Shown here: positions 33,886 to 44,834 of the stretch, in pieces
How the letters are laid out: every line of letters starts with the position of its first letter
Numbering within the stretch: the stretch's first letter is position 1
DNA from: Nilaparvata lugens
Taxonomy: Eukaryota > Arthropoda > Insecta > Hemiptera > Delphacidae
Length of the DNA stretch: 64,000 bases
Reading direction: 5' to 3'
NCBI RefSeq assembly: GCF_014356525.2
Contig: NC_052517.1
Location: 4,933,493-4,997,492 of the forward strand
Translations under genes and position numbers: made by a program
The notes under the pieces: model-generated
The model's input: only the letters and a program-made list of their open reading frames with translations
Databases searched by the model: none
Told to the model about the DNA's origin: nothing

Positions 33886-34287
33886 AGAGAGAGAGAGAGA
33901 GAGTGAGTGAGTGAGTGAGTGAAGAAAGAGTGTGAGAAAGAGATGAATAGTATGATAATGAAATAGAGAGAAAGAGATGAAGAGAAAGAAAGAATGATTA
34001 AGAGAATTTTGTGGGAAGCAGTTGAAGACACGGCACATTTAAGACGATGTTTTATTTTAAATTTCAATTGAATTAGTAACTATTTGTCGTTCTCTTAAAA
34101 CACAGGGGCTGTCCCAAAAGTAATTGGACAAATCCGTCTGGTCTATGTTTTTTCTTTTGAATTTCTCGAGTGACTCAGATCTTGTACGAATTGGAACTGA
34201 ATCTGTCTTTGAGGGGGCACATCTTTTGATGATATATTTTTATGGTATTCATTCGTTTTTTTGATTTCATTTAAAACCAGTATTAAC
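33886..34287. other. GA-rich then unassigned, mariner-like end
   Basis: (GA/GT)n spans 33886-33990. GGGGCTGTCCCAAAAGTAAT at about 34106 resembles a mariner-type terminus; no transposase is visible. Confidence 0.35.
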
Positions 34288-34810
34288 TAGTAGTTCTGTG
34301 AACAGTAGATCTCACGCAGTATTCTCATCCACAAGTACCCGATTGAAACTATAGACCTTAAGGAAAATTAACATTTTGTTAATAACTTCGGTGTAAACCC
34401 AGCTTAAAGATGCATACCACTTTAATGTCTTTGATTGAAACTATAGACCTTATACAAATACAGCAATAGACTGGCTTCTCCACACATCTGTGTAATCACT
34501 TGTCAGCTGATTTATGATGAATCTGATGAATCTGATTTATGATTCATCTTGTCTGATTTTTACTCCAATATTGGCGTATGAAGGGGGCTCCTTTTTCCTT
34601 TCATATTATCCTTGAAATGCAAAATTTCCAAAAACCTTGTATATACGTCAACGCGCAATTAAAAAAGGAACATACCTGTCAAATTTCATGAGAATCTATT
34701 ATCGCGTTTCGCCGTAAATGCGCAACATATAAACATATAAACATTTAAACATTAAGAGAAATGCCAAACCGTCGACTTGAAACTTAGACCTCACTTCGCT
34801 CGGTCAATTA
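34288..34810 (-). mobile_element. element D with small internal duplication
   Basis: ACTAGTAGTTCTGTGAACAG ... CTTCGCTCGGTCAATTA. The word ATTGAAACTATAGACCTTA occurs twice (about 34343 and 34434) around ~70 bp of unrelated sequence. Confidence 0.75.
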
Positions 34811-34825
34811 TTAGCTATACTGTCT

Positions 34826-35065
34826 TATAGTAGACTAACAGGTAACTTGTGCTCCGATAGTATCTAAAAGCTTTACACCTAAAAACTTGGCTTCCTAAAA
34901 TTTTGAAGAATTGAAAATATTCCTATAACCATCCTCGGTAAATTAAGAATGTATATGCAAAATGTGAAGTTAATGAGTTGAGTAGTTGAGACGTGATGAT
35001 GCGTCATTCGTGAATTTCCTATCCCCTGCGTGTATAAGCCAGTTCTTTCCTTTATTATATTATAG
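34826..35065 (+). mobile_element. element C, copy 1 of a tandem pair
   Basis: GTAACTTGTGCTCCGATAG ... ACGTGATGATGCGTCATTCG ... TATAAGCCAGTTCTTTCC. Confidence 0.7.
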
Positions 35066-35290
35066 ACTAGTAGTAAGTTACCCGTGCTCCGCAAGGGTCT
35101 GATTAGAAACTTGACACCTAAAAACTTGGCCTCCTAAAATCTTGAAAATAGGCCTATAACCATCCTCGGTAAATTAAAAATCTATATGCAAAATTTCAAG
35201 ATAATCAGTTGAGTAGTTGAGACGTGATGATGCGTCATTCGTGAATTTCCTATCCCCTACGTGTATAAACCAATTCTTTCCTCAAATTAT
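35066..35290 (+). mobile_element. element C, copy 2 of a tandem pair
   Basis: GTTACCCGTGCTCCGCAAGG ... CATCCTCGGTAAATTAAAAA ... TATAAACCAATTCTTTCC. Confidence 0.75.
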
Positions 35291-35339
35291 CGATTTTTGT
35301 TGTTTTTGTATTATATATTTGTCTATAGTGAGTAAGATT

Positions 35340-36004
35340 GGAATATAGAAGATGCAATTAATATGAAATATTGGGGACCGAGCTTCGCTCTGGAGTACAA
35401 AAGCATAAAAAAATTATTACGAATGAAGAAATTATAATAACATTCATACAGAAATGTTCTATCTAATCACAATAAATTGAGATTAATTCCCAGTGGAATG
35501 CAAAAATTTCCCTCACAAAGGCCCAGTTGCACAAAAGCCGGTTAAATTTTAATCCTGATTAGTTTAACGTGAACCAAATCAAAGAAGACCATTTCAAAAA
35601 GATGGATCTACTGGAATTAATCAGGATTTAAAAATAACCCGGCTTTTTTGCAACCGGCACTAAGTACCTGATTGAATGATTACAAAAGTTCAACAGCTGA
35701 GTCACAATTTCGACACAGTCCCACACACATGAACTCGCTCACTCACTTCCATCACCAACAGACGACGAAATTATTATTATCAGATGTTTTCCCAAGGATG
35801 AATAATAATTATCCTTTTAATGTCCTTCAGCGAGTTTTCCCAGGGATGAGACCTAGTGCAATCGAATCTTTATATTATGAACCTACTATGTTCTGAATTT
35901 CGTGAGAATCGTTAAAGCCGTTTTCGAGATCCGGTGAAATACAAACATATAAACATCTAAACATCCAAACATATAAGCAGAAGTTGCTCGTTTAATAGTA
36001 TAGG
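35340..36004 (+). mobile_element. element B, interrupted by MITE-K
   Basis: GGGGACCGAGCTTCGCTC at about 35373. MITE-K sits at 35518-35664. B then resumes with CAGACGACGAAATTATTATT and AATTTCGTGAGAATCGTTAA, ending GCTCGTTTAATAGTATAGG. Confidence 0.7.
35518..35664. mobile_element. MITE-K copy 1
   Basis: Left GGCCCAGTTGCACAAAAGCC, right GGCTTTTTTGCAACCGGC; about 145 bp with a diverged interior. Confidence 0.72.
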
Positions 36005-36092
36005 ATATTGCTAAATAAATCTTGCAATCTCCCTGCAACTACAGCCCTAATAGAGCTATCAAGGGATTTATCTAAAATTTGTCAATTAAAAG

Positions 36093-36242
36093 TAAGGCCC
36101 TGCTGCACAAAAGCCGGTCAAATTTTTAACGGTGCTTAAAATTAGAGAAGGTTTTTTTTTCAAAAGACAGCTTCTCTGATTGGTTCGCGTGGAATTGATC
36201 ATGATAAAAACCTTAACCGGCTTTTGTGCAACCGGCATTTAG
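36093..36242. mobile_element. MITE-K copy 2
   Basis: Left GGCCCTGCTGCACAAAAGCC, right ACCGGCTTTTGTGCAACCGG. Flanking 36005-36092 and 36243-36400 are unassigned. Confidence 0.75.
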
Positions 36243-36402
36243 TAATTAGAAAGTTATAAGAATGTATCATTGAATTATGAAAATATATATTCCCTTGATG
36301 AGTAGAATGAAATATATTTGAGATAGAACTTACTGTTCATTATTAACTAGACTCAAAACCTCTAATATCAGATTAGACACACCTGGATGACTTGAATTAG
36401 AG

Positions 36403-36757
36403 CTATAGTGAGGTCCACGTTATAATGGCTGAGTTTGATTAGCAATGGTATTGCTATACTTGTCTATCATTCAACAATTCGGATAGCGCTATCTCTTTCT
36501 CGCCTTGCTTTGTCGTCAGATCGGCTTTTAACAATGTAGAATTAACAATTAATCAACAAAATAATTCATCCTAATTATGAAAATTCATTAAGAAATGATT
36601 GAAAAATGAAATTTCCAGTTTAATAAAATATAATTGATTATTTTAAACGAGAATGAACAGTTAATATTACATCAATAAACCTGTATCAGCTACCGTCTAT
36701 AGAAGGCATTGACTAGACAGAGGATCGGCATCGTTTTTCCCCATCTTTCTTCACTGA
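36403..36757. mobile_element. MITE-A, missing right terminal repeat
   Basis: TATAGTGAGGTCCACGTTAT ... CATCTTTCTTCACTG. The flank word GAATTAGAGCTATAGTGAGG precedes both this copy and the next. Confidence 0.8.
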
Positions 36758-36767
36758 ATTAGAGCTA

Positions 36768-37122
36768 TAGTGAGGTCTACGTTATAATGGCAGAGTTTGA
36801 TTAGCAATGGTATTGCTATCCTTGTCTATCATTCTACAATTCGGATAGCGCTATCTCTTTCTCGCCTTGCTCTGTTGCCAGATCGACTTTGAACAATGTA
36901 TAATTAATAATCATTAATTAACAAAATATTTCAATTCATTATAAAATTGTTGAAAACTATAATTTCTTGCTTGATAAAATGTAAATTGATCATTTTAAAC
37001 GAGAATGAACAATTCAATAAACCTGTATCAGCCACCGTCTATAGAAAGCATTGATTAGACAGAGGATCGGCAACGTTTTTCTCCTATCTTTCTCCACTGC
37101 CATTATAACGTGGACCACACTA
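36768..37122. mobile_element. MITE-A, full copy in tandem
   Basis: TATAGTGAGGTCTACGTTAT ... TTATAACGTGGACCACACTA. Confidence 0.85.
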
Positions 37123-37525
37123 TCATAATTATTATATTAAGCCATCAATTTCTGTATGTCTGTTTATATTTTTATATCTGGTTATTTTCATGTTCAACGG
37201 ATCTCGTAAACGGCTCTAACGATTTTCACGTAATTTGGAACATAGTAGGTTTATGATATAAAAATTCGATTACACTAGGTCTCATCCTTGGGAAAACTCG
37301 CTGAACGACATTAAAAGGATAAATTCATCCTTGGCTGAAACAGCTGTGGATAGTAAAAAAGTGAGTGAGCTAGTGAGTATGTGGAAAATCAAAATATCGC
37401 TTCCCCGAAATTCATAGATTGACATATAGCCAGCTGTGAAATTTGAACACGATCATTTTAGAGAATTGTGTTCTGTTTATCAATAAATGAAAATAACGAG
37501 CAAAGCTCGGTGCCCCGATATTATC
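37123..37525 (-). mobile_element. element B
   Basis: ATCAATTTCTGTATGTCTG ... ACGATTTTCACGTAATTTGG ... AGCTCGGTGCCCCG. Bases 37526-37720 are unassigned. Confidence 0.75.
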
Positions 37526-37720
37526 TACTAAAGAAGGTAGTCAAAACGGTAAATTGGCAACAGTGTGTTCCTATCATTCCCACGTGACTGACACTATAAG
37601 ACAGTTTAGAACAAAACGAAACTACAAGAATAGTATCCTAACAGTTCATGCAAACTAATTCCAAACAGATGTCTTTAACAATGGTTTAGAAGCTAGTAGA
37701 CAGGGTGTCTCTGAAATCGA

Positions 37721-38024
37721 CTCTCTCACTCACTCTCTATCTCACTCTATCCTTCTTACTGTATCTCTATCTCTATCTATATATCTGTTTCTCTCTTTGA
37801 CTTATTCCCTCACTCAGTATTTCACCCTCTCTCACTCTCTCTCACACTTCCTCACTCACTCACACTCTCTCAATCTATCTCTCTCTATCCTTCTCTTTGT
37901 CTCTCTATATCTAGTTCTCTGTATCTATATATCTGTCTCTCTCGATGGCTTATTCCCTCTCTCTCTCTCTCTCTCTCTCTCTATCACCCTCTTACTCCCT
38001 CCCTCTCTCACCCTCTTCTCTTTC
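37721..38024. repeat. (TC)n/(CTCA)n tract
   Basis: CT-rich with the recurring module CTCGATGGCTTATTCCCTC/CTTTGACTTATTCCCTC. Leads into H1. Confidence 0.9.
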
Positions 38025-38288
38025 TTGGTAGAGAGTTAGTGGGAAGGATATTTTTAATATTGTTTCCGAAGAATGGACATTGATATGTCCAAAGCTCCGC
38101 CAATTTATTTAGATGCATTACAATATAATTATCTATAGTTATTATATTACAAATTGCTTTTCCATATCATATACAGTTCAATAATTATTTTCTTAATCTT
38201 GCTGTATTGTAAGCTATTGTATATAAGTGTATAAGTGTATATTGTAATCTATATAAATAAAGTACTCAATCAATCAATCAATCAATCA
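38025..38288 (+). mobile_element. retroelement 3' tail H1
   Basis: TTGGTAGAGAGTTAGTGGGA ... AATAAAGTACTCAATCAATC. Confidence 0.68.
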
Positions 38289-38340
38289 CTCACTATTTCT
38301 CTCTCACTTACTATCTATCTCTCACTCACTATCTATCTCT

Positions 38341-38606
38341 CTCCACGGTCGTGTGTTAATGGGAAGGATGTCTTATATCCTTCTAAAAGAATCGACAATT
38401 ATTTGTTGAAAAACCGCCGTTTTATGAAGTTACATCACATTATTATATTATCGTTATTCTAATTGCATTTCTATATTTATTCTCATTTATTAATTATTTA
38501 TACTTCGTGAAATTCGTTGAATAACTAGCATTATCGTCATTTAATGTGAATTAGTGTATAAGCCAGTAAATATTGTAACAAACATAAATAAAGAAATCTA
38601 ATCTAT
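38341..38606 (+). mobile_element. retroelement 3' tail H2
   Basis: CACGGTCGTGTGTTAATGGG ... ATAAATAAAGAAATCTAATC. Preceded and followed by CT microsatellite. Confidence 0.68.
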
Positions 38607-39060
38607 CTCTCTCTCTCACTCACTATTTTTTTCTCTCTCTCACTCTCTCTACCTATCTATCTCTCTCTCACACTAGCTATTTTTCTCTCTCTCTCTCACT
38701 CTTTCTACCTATCTATCTATCTCTCTCTCACACTAGCTATTTCTCTCTCTCTCTTTCTCTCTACCTATCTTTCCATCTCTAACACTCACTATCTATCTCT
38801 CTCCATCCTTCTCACTGTCTCTCCATATCTATATCTCTAAGTTTATATCTGTCTCTCTCTATGGCTTTTTCCCTCACTCGGTATTTCTTCCTCTCTCACT
38901 CACTCTCTATCTCTCTCTATCCCTCTTTCTGTCTCACTATGTCTATATCTCCATATCCATATATCTATATCTCTGTATCTATATATCTGTCTCTCTCTAT
39001 GGCTTATTCATTCACTCGGTATTTCTTCCTCTCTCTTTCTCAATCACTCTCTCTCTCACA
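38607..39060. repeat. (TC)n/(TATC)n tract
   Basis: CT-rich with TATCTATCT and a repeated module around TCTCTCTATGGCTT (about 38856 and 38992). Bases 39061-39262 are unassigned. Confidence 0.9.
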
Positions 39061-39265
39061 CACCCTAGAGCCACATTGTCTCTCTCTCAGCTTTGAGGAC
39101 ACAGGGACATTCCAAACCCAATCCGTTAGTTTGTACCCATCCTATCAATATAAACTACTTAAATGTGTGCTCTGACTATTAATAATGGCCAACATGTGTT
39201 TTGACTTAGCAACAGATATAGGTGCCAAGCTGTCTCCCTGTGTTACACCCTTTCAAACTTATAAC

Positions 39266-39286
39266 TATAGTGACGTCCACGTTACT
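39266..39286. mobile_element. MITE-A terminal fragment split by element D2
   Basis: TATAGTGACGTCCACGTTA is followed at once by CTAG and the D2 start. This is again an insertion within the terminal repeat. Confidence 0.6.
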
Positions 39287-39956
39287 AGTTGACCGAGCGA
39301 AGTGAGGTCTAAGATTCAAGTCGACGGTTTGGTATTTCTCTTAATGTTTAAATATTTTATGTTTTTTGGGCATGTTCCTTTTTAAATTGCGCGTCGACGT
39401 ATATACAAGGTTTTTGGAAATTTTGCATTTCAAGGATAATATAAAAGGAAAAAGGAGCCTCATTCATACGCCAATATTACCGTAAAAATCAGACTATAGA
39501 ATTATTCATCATAAATCAGCTGTCTAGTGAACTATAATTCTACCCGTTCAAAAACATCGAACATTTTGAAAATGTATATTTCCATTAACGTTAGTAGAGA
39601 GTTGACTATAATACTACCCGTTCAAAAATATCGAACATCTTAAAAATAGTATCTTTCCATCATAATAATTACTACCCGTTCAAAAACATCAAACATCTTG
39701 AAAATTGTATGTTTCCATCAACGTTGTAGACAGTTGCAGCCAGACCTGATAACAGCGCTCACACTCACATTCCGGGACGACACGTCACGGTACGATAGGA
39801 CAGAAGGCTCTATGTTTATTTAGGATTCTTTCAAGACATTTTTAATTGATAAATTATTTATTAATTTTTGAGAAAACATAACACAACCTGTTTTTGAGAA
39901 ACAGGTCAATGTAACTCACTGAGCGCGAGGTCTACTGTTCACAGAACTACTAGTAG
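39287..39956 (+). mobile_element. element D2 (long form)
   Basis: TTGACCGAGCGAAGTGAGG ... CTACCCGTTCAAAAACATCG, with three ~70-bp tandem units, ... CCTGATAACAGCGCTCACAC ... CACAGAACTACTAG. Confidence 0.78.
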
Positions 39957-40352
39957 CTCTGTGAACAGTAGACCTCACGCAGTATTCTCATCCACAAGTA
40001 CCTGATTGAAACTATAGACCTTATGGAAATACAGCAATAGACTGGCTTCTCCACACATCTGTGTAATCACTTGTCAGCTGATTTATGATGAATAATTCTA
40101 TAGTCTGATTTTTACTCTAATATTGTGGTATGAAGGAGGCTCCTTTTTCCTTTTATATTATCCTTGAAATGCAAAATTTCCAAAAACCTTGTATATACGT
40201 CGCCGCGCAATTTAGAAATGAACATACCTGTCAAATTTCATGAGAATCTATCACCGCGTTTCGCCGTAAATGCGCAACATATAAACATTTAAACATTAAG
40301 AGAAATGCCAAACCGTCGACTTGAATCTTAGACCTCACCTCGCTCGGTCAAC
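39950..40352 (-). mobile_element. element D, tail-to-tail with D2
   Basis: CTAGTAGCTCTGTGAACAGT ... CCTCGCTCGGTCAA. The two D-type copies share the ACTAGTAG junction. A MITE-A fragment resumes at 40354. Confidence 0.78.
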
Positions 40353-40353
40353 C

Positions 40354-40425
40354 ATAGTGAGCTCCACGTTATAATGGCAAGGTTTGCTTAGCAATGGTAT
40401 TGCTATCCTTGTGATGCTCTCTATA
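40354..40425. mobile_element. MITE-A left fragment
   Basis: ATAGTGAGCTCCACGTTATA ... GGTATTGCTATCCTTGTGAT. Confidence 0.65.
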
Positions 40426-40755
40426 AGCTCATAATCAGCATGGATTTTTTCCGTCGTTTTTTTTAAATTATAAGAGCAAAAATAGAAAAAAATTGGTGAC
40501 GAATGTATTTTTTCAAAAATGTCACACCTTCAAGAGCGGATATCTCGAAAACTAGAGGAGATATGAAAAAAGTTTTGGAATGAATGTTGTAGGAAATTAT
40601 GTAAGCTGTAATTTGTTATATGACAGTCAAGTCTTTAGGATACATAGTTTTCGAGTTTTATGCGAGAAACCTGATGCATTTCAGGCAATTTTACCCATAA
40701 TTACCCACTTTTCATATTCAATGGTAACTGTAGGAAAAACTTAATGTGAAATACG
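40426..40755. other. unassigned stretch
   Basis: AT-rich. Contains GAGCGGATATCTCGAAAAC; no gene recognised. Confidence 0.4.
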
Positions 40756-40857
40756 TGCGCAAAGTTCCTCTGCTGCACTCAAGAAACCATTCCGCCCTCG
40801 CCTACGGCTCGGGCGTAAACGTTTCTTTCGGTGCAGCAAACTGACACTTTGCGCACT
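40756..40857. repeat. imperfect ~100-bp hairpin
   Basis: The left arm GTGCGCAAAGTTCCTCTGCT with GCACTCAAGAAAC pairs with the right arm GTTTCTTTCGGTGCAGCAAA with CACTTTGCGCAC. The loop contains the palindromic CGCCTACGGCTCGGGCG. Confidence 0.75.
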
Positions 40858-40875
40858 AGTTGCACAAATAACTAT

Positions 40876-41101
40876 TAAAAATCTGTTGCAATAACTCTCG
40901 GCGGGCCGGACAGAATCCATCCGCGGGCCGTAGGTTGGAGAGCCCTGCTTTAGGTAATTAATTATACATTACTAGTAGCTCTGTGAACAGTAGACCTCAC
41001 GCAGTATTCTCATCCACAAGTACCTGTTTGAAACCTTATGGAAATACAGCAATAAGACTGGCTTCTCCACACATCTGTGTAATCACTTGTCAGCTGATTT
41101 A
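40876..41101. repeat. left copy of a duplication flanking the Helitron
   Basis: Repeated at 41825-42050 (offset 949 bp). It comprises a hAT-like terminus and the first ~130 bp of element D. Confidence 0.88.
40885..40942 (-). mobile_element. hAT-like terminus
   Basis: GCGGGCCGTAGGTTGGAGAG followed by CCCTG is the reverse of CAGGGCTCTCCAACCTACGG, the general form of hAT ends. A second copy lies at 41834-41891. No transposase is visible. Confidence 0.55.
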
Positions 41102-41808
41102 TCTATATATATAAAAGCGAAATGGCACTCACTCACTGACTGACTCACTCACTCACTCACTCACTCACTCACTCACTCACTCACTCACTCGCATAACTAA
41201 AAATCTACCGGACCAAAAACGTTCAAATTTGGTAGGTATGCTAAGTTGGCCCTTTAGAGGCGCACTAAGAAATCTTTTGGCAATATTTTAACTCTAAGGG
41301 TTGATTTTAAGGGTTTAAAGTTCGTCTTTTAGCATGTATATTCTTCTTCTCCCAATCTCTTAATTATAATTGAAATTTCCATATCATATGTTACTATAGA
41401 ACTATAATCTGGATAGAGTACCTCATCGAAATAGTCGTTAACTGGCAACTAAATTAATAATTTTGTCAGCTTGGCATTAAGTTGAGTTGACTTTGTTAGG
41501 TTGGCACCAAGTTGAAGATTTGAATGCATTTATCGCGGAAAAACTGATTGGGCACTGCTACTTCAATCCTGGGAAATATTATATTAATAGCCGTCAGGCT
41601 AGCTTCGCTCGCCATATCCGTTTAGCCAGACGTTTAGTCTGGACCCCCGACTTGATCGTCCTAACATATGATTAAAATGCTCAAATGAAAAATGCAGGCG
41701 AGCGGAGCGAGCCTGCTGATCTCATTCTAGAACGATCCAGTCGGGGGTCTAGGGGGCGGAGCCCCCTAGACAGACGGATATGGCGAGCGAAGCGAGCCTG
41801 ACGGCTAG
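41102..41808 (+). mobile_element. non-autonomous Helitron E, copy 1
   Basis: Starts A|TCTATATATATAAAAGCG, then (CTCA)n, then CTACCGGACCAAAAACGTTC. It ends CTGACGGCTAG|T. TC at the 5' end, CTAG at the 3' end and A/T flanks fit Helitrons. The last ~220 bp form a long inverted repeat (AGCCGTCAGGCTAGCTTCGC near 41590 against GAGCGAAGCGAGCCTGACGG at the end). No Rep/helicase is encoded. Confidence 0.78.
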
Positions 41809-41824
41809 TAAATATATATTTTTA

Positions 41825-42050
41825 AAAATCTGTTGCAATAACTCTCGGCGGGCCGGACAGAATCCATCCGCGGGCCGTAGGTTGGAGAGCCCTGCTTTAG
41901 GTAATTAATTATACATTACTAGTAGCTCTGTGAACAGTAGACCTCACGCAGTATTCTCATCCACAAGTACCTGTTTGAAACCTTATGGAAATACAGCAAT
42001 AGACTGGCTTCTCCACACATCTGTGTAATCACTTGTTAGCTGATTTATGA
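41825..42050. repeat. right copy of the duplication flanking the Helitron
   Basis: Same sequence as 40876-41101, including the hAT-like terminus at 41834-41891. Confidence 0.88.
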
Positions 42051-42330
42051 TGAATAATTCTATAGTCTGATTTTTACTCTAATATTGGCGTATGAAGGAA
42101 GCTCCTTTTTCCTTTTATATTATCCTTGAAATGCAAAATTTCCAAAAACCTTGTATATACGTCGACGCGCAATTTAAAAAGGAACATACCTGTCAATTTT
42201 CATGAAAATCTATTACCGTGTTTCGCCGTAAATGCGCAACATTTAAAACATTCAACAATTTTAACATCTAAACATAAGGAGAAATGTAAAACCGTCGACT
42301 TGAATCTTAGACCTCACTTCGCTCGGTAAA
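41921..42330 (-). mobile_element. element D, full copy
   Basis: ACTAGTAGCTCTGTGAACAG ... TTCGCCGTAAATGCGCAAC ... CACTTCGCTCGGTAAAA. Confidence 0.78.
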
Positions 42331-42420
42331 ATATTTTTATATACATAATAGTTATTTATACATTAATTGTCATATACATAATTGTTAATCATACATTAAT
42401 TTTTATAAACATAATAGTTA

Positions 42421-42568
42421 ATTATACAATTACTACATTGTTGAAATCGATCTGGGAACAGTGCGGAGGTAGAAAAGGATATCTCTATCTGCTTTGTAGA
42501 ATGATAGACAAGGATAGCAACACCAATGTTAATCAAATACTGCCATTATAACGTGGACCTCACTATAG
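42421..42568. mobile_element. MITE-A, right part
   Basis: TACTACATTGTTGAAATCGA ... TTATAACGTGGACCTCACTA. Confidence 0.75.
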
Positions 42569-42636
42569 AGTCTGCACCAGTTATACTACTTAGAACTAAA
42601 TATAGTTATATATACTAACTAGTCCTGGTAGTGATA

Positions 42637-42658
42637 CTAGTCATATATATATGACTAG
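42637..42658. repeat. perfect 22-bp palindrome
   Basis: CTAGTCATATA and its exact inverse. The surrounding 42569-42780 is unassigned, with further ACTAG words. Confidence 0.85.
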
Positions 42659-42780
42659 CTAGTCAGACATATGACGCAATATATTCAAGGAGCATAACCT
42701 TGGTCTTCATTACATTATTTCTAGTCTCCTTCCTTGTTCTAAATATGTACAACTAACATTATCATTTATTGGCTTTCCTT

Positions 42781-42986
42781 CTCTTCTACTTCTTCTTCCT
42801 TTTCTTCTTCTGCTTCTTCTCTCTCCCCTTGTTCTCCTTCCTCTCCATCTTCTTATTCTCCGGCTTCATCTTCTTCTTTTTCTTCAACTTCTTGGATTAC
42901 ATCTAGTCTACATCATCATCTCCTTCTTTTTCTTCTTCTACCTCTACTTCTTTCTCTTCATTTTCTTCTTCCTCTCCTTCTAACGT
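42781..42986. repeat. pyrimidine-rich (TTC)n tract
   Basis: TTC/TCC triplets leading directly into an H1 tail. Confidence 0.9.
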
Positions 42987-43284
42987 TTTGGTAGAGAGTT
43001 AGTGGGGAGGATATTTTTAATATTCTTTCCGAAGAATGGACATTGATATGTCCAAAGCTCCGCCAATTTATGTACATGCATAACAATATAATTATCTATA
43101 GTTATTATATTACAAATTGCTTTTCCATATCATATACAGTTCAATAATTATTTTCTTAGTCTATATTATGTAAATTCATCTATAATTTTGCTGTATTGTA
43201 AGCTATTGTATATAAGTGTATAAACCAGTATATATTGTAATCTACATGAATAAAGTACTCAATCAATCAATCAATCAATCAATC
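42987..43284 (+). mobile_element. retroelement 3' tail H1
   Basis: TTTGGTAGAGAGTTAGTGGG ... AATAAAGTACTCAATCAATC with (AATC)n. Confidence 0.68.
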
Positions 43285-43825
43285 TCCTATTTCTACAACT
43301 CCTTCCTTTTGTTTTTGTGTTTAATCTACTTCAGCAACTATTCTTTCCCCTTCTTTGATTTCATCTACATCTTCTTTTTTTATTTCATCCGCGTCTTCTT
43401 TCTCTATTTCATCTACGTCTGCTTATTTTAGCACCATCTTATATGACTGCTTCTAGGTCATATTCACTGCATAATTTTTGAACAAATTTAGAAAAAATGT
43501 TTTTATATATTTTTCTGCAGTCCATGAAGCTTATTAATATATTAATCACTATTACTTTTTATCAAAATATCATTAATAAATTATTATGATCCTCTGGTCG
43601 CAATCTCCATCAACTGAATTCCTCGTGTAATTCAGTGATAATGATAGGACGGCATAATTGTCAAGTTTCTCTTTCCACCGCCTTCTTTAGTGGATAGCTG
43701 TGATTCAAGACATCCCGGTATATCTGATTAAATATTAATTGTTGATTCTTGTTTATAATGATCAGTTCCATCTCAAATGTAATGAATAATGAATTTTTTG
43801 CCAAATACAAGAAATATTTTCACAA
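43285..43825. other. unassigned stretch
   Basis: CT-rich to about 43420 (ATTTCATC-CGTCTTCTTT repeated), then AT-rich. No gene recognised. Confidence 0.4.
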
Positions 43826-44516
43826 AAAAAAATCTGGTGTGGCGCACTCACACAACTTTCCTCGCCGTTATGAAAATTGATCACCTGACGCTAGTGTTGC
43901 CGCGCATCTCAAGTCTACTTATTCAAAGATTTTAGCCAGCTGGTGACAGGGCAATAACGCTGGAGGGTCTGCTATCTCTTTATAGTGAATGATTTAATAG
44001 AATCAACAATAATTTGCAATTGAATAATCACAATTTCTCGAATTTAAAAGCTTATTTTCAATTTAAGGTGAAAATGTTACTGAACATTAATTGTAGAGAT
44101 TTTCATGCTCAATCTACTCCACTTGATTTTTTTGTTTAAATTGTATCTGAAGCCTGATAATTGGGAATCTAAAATCGAACTTTGCATTGATGGGGCGGAG
44201 CTCCTGAAATTTCTACAGATATGGGACTTGTGGCAGTTGATAGAGCTTATCGATGACTATTTTAGTTAGAGCTTTAATCAAAATCGTTGGAGCCGTTTTC
44301 GAGTAAATCGCGAAAAACACTGTTTTTGACAACATTTTCGCCACTTTAGCCGCCATCTTGAATCGCATTTGATCGAAATTGTTCGTGTCGGATCCTTATA
44401 TTGTAAGGACCTTACGTTCCAAATTTCAAGTCATTCCGTTAATTGGGAGATTAGATATCGTGTACACAGACGCACATACACTCATACACACACACAACAC
44501 ACCACACACACACACA

Positions 44517-44555
<39 letters not shown>

Positions 44556-44693
44556 ACAGACCAATACCCAAAAAACACTTTTTTGGACTCAGGGGACCTT
44601 GAAACGTATAGAAATTTAGAAATTGGGGTACCTTAATTTTTTTCGGAAAGCAATACTTTCCTTACCTATGGTAATAGGGCAAGCAAAGTAAAA
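43826..44693 (+). mobile_element. element F/G, apparently complete (~865 bp)
   Basis: TCTGGTGTGGCGCACTCACA ... TAGCCGCCATCTTGAATCGC ... (CA)n at 44480-44555 ... GGGGACCTTGAAACGTATAG ... CCTATGGTAATAGGGCAAGC. The two halves seen separately at 29229 and 30453 are contiguous here. No protein is encoded; class unknown. Confidence 0.7.
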
Positions 44694-44834
44694 ATCATTA
44701 AATTACAATAGTTTTTGGCGTGACTGGAAAAAGAAGCCTTGAGCTCCAGCCACGAGTTCTAAGAATAAGTTCTAATAATAATTCTAATAAATAAAATAAT
44801 ATGTTTCATTTGTCGAAAAAATATATCGTTTCAT

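Noticed and set aside
35672..35896. 74-codon frame in element B
   Set aside because: Lies entirely within a dispersed repeat and is not open in the other B copies.
40876..42050. Helitron flanked by target-site duplication
   Set aside because: Helitrons make no target duplication, and the 226-bp flanking repeat is itself hAT-end plus D sequence. Treated as a segmental duplication.
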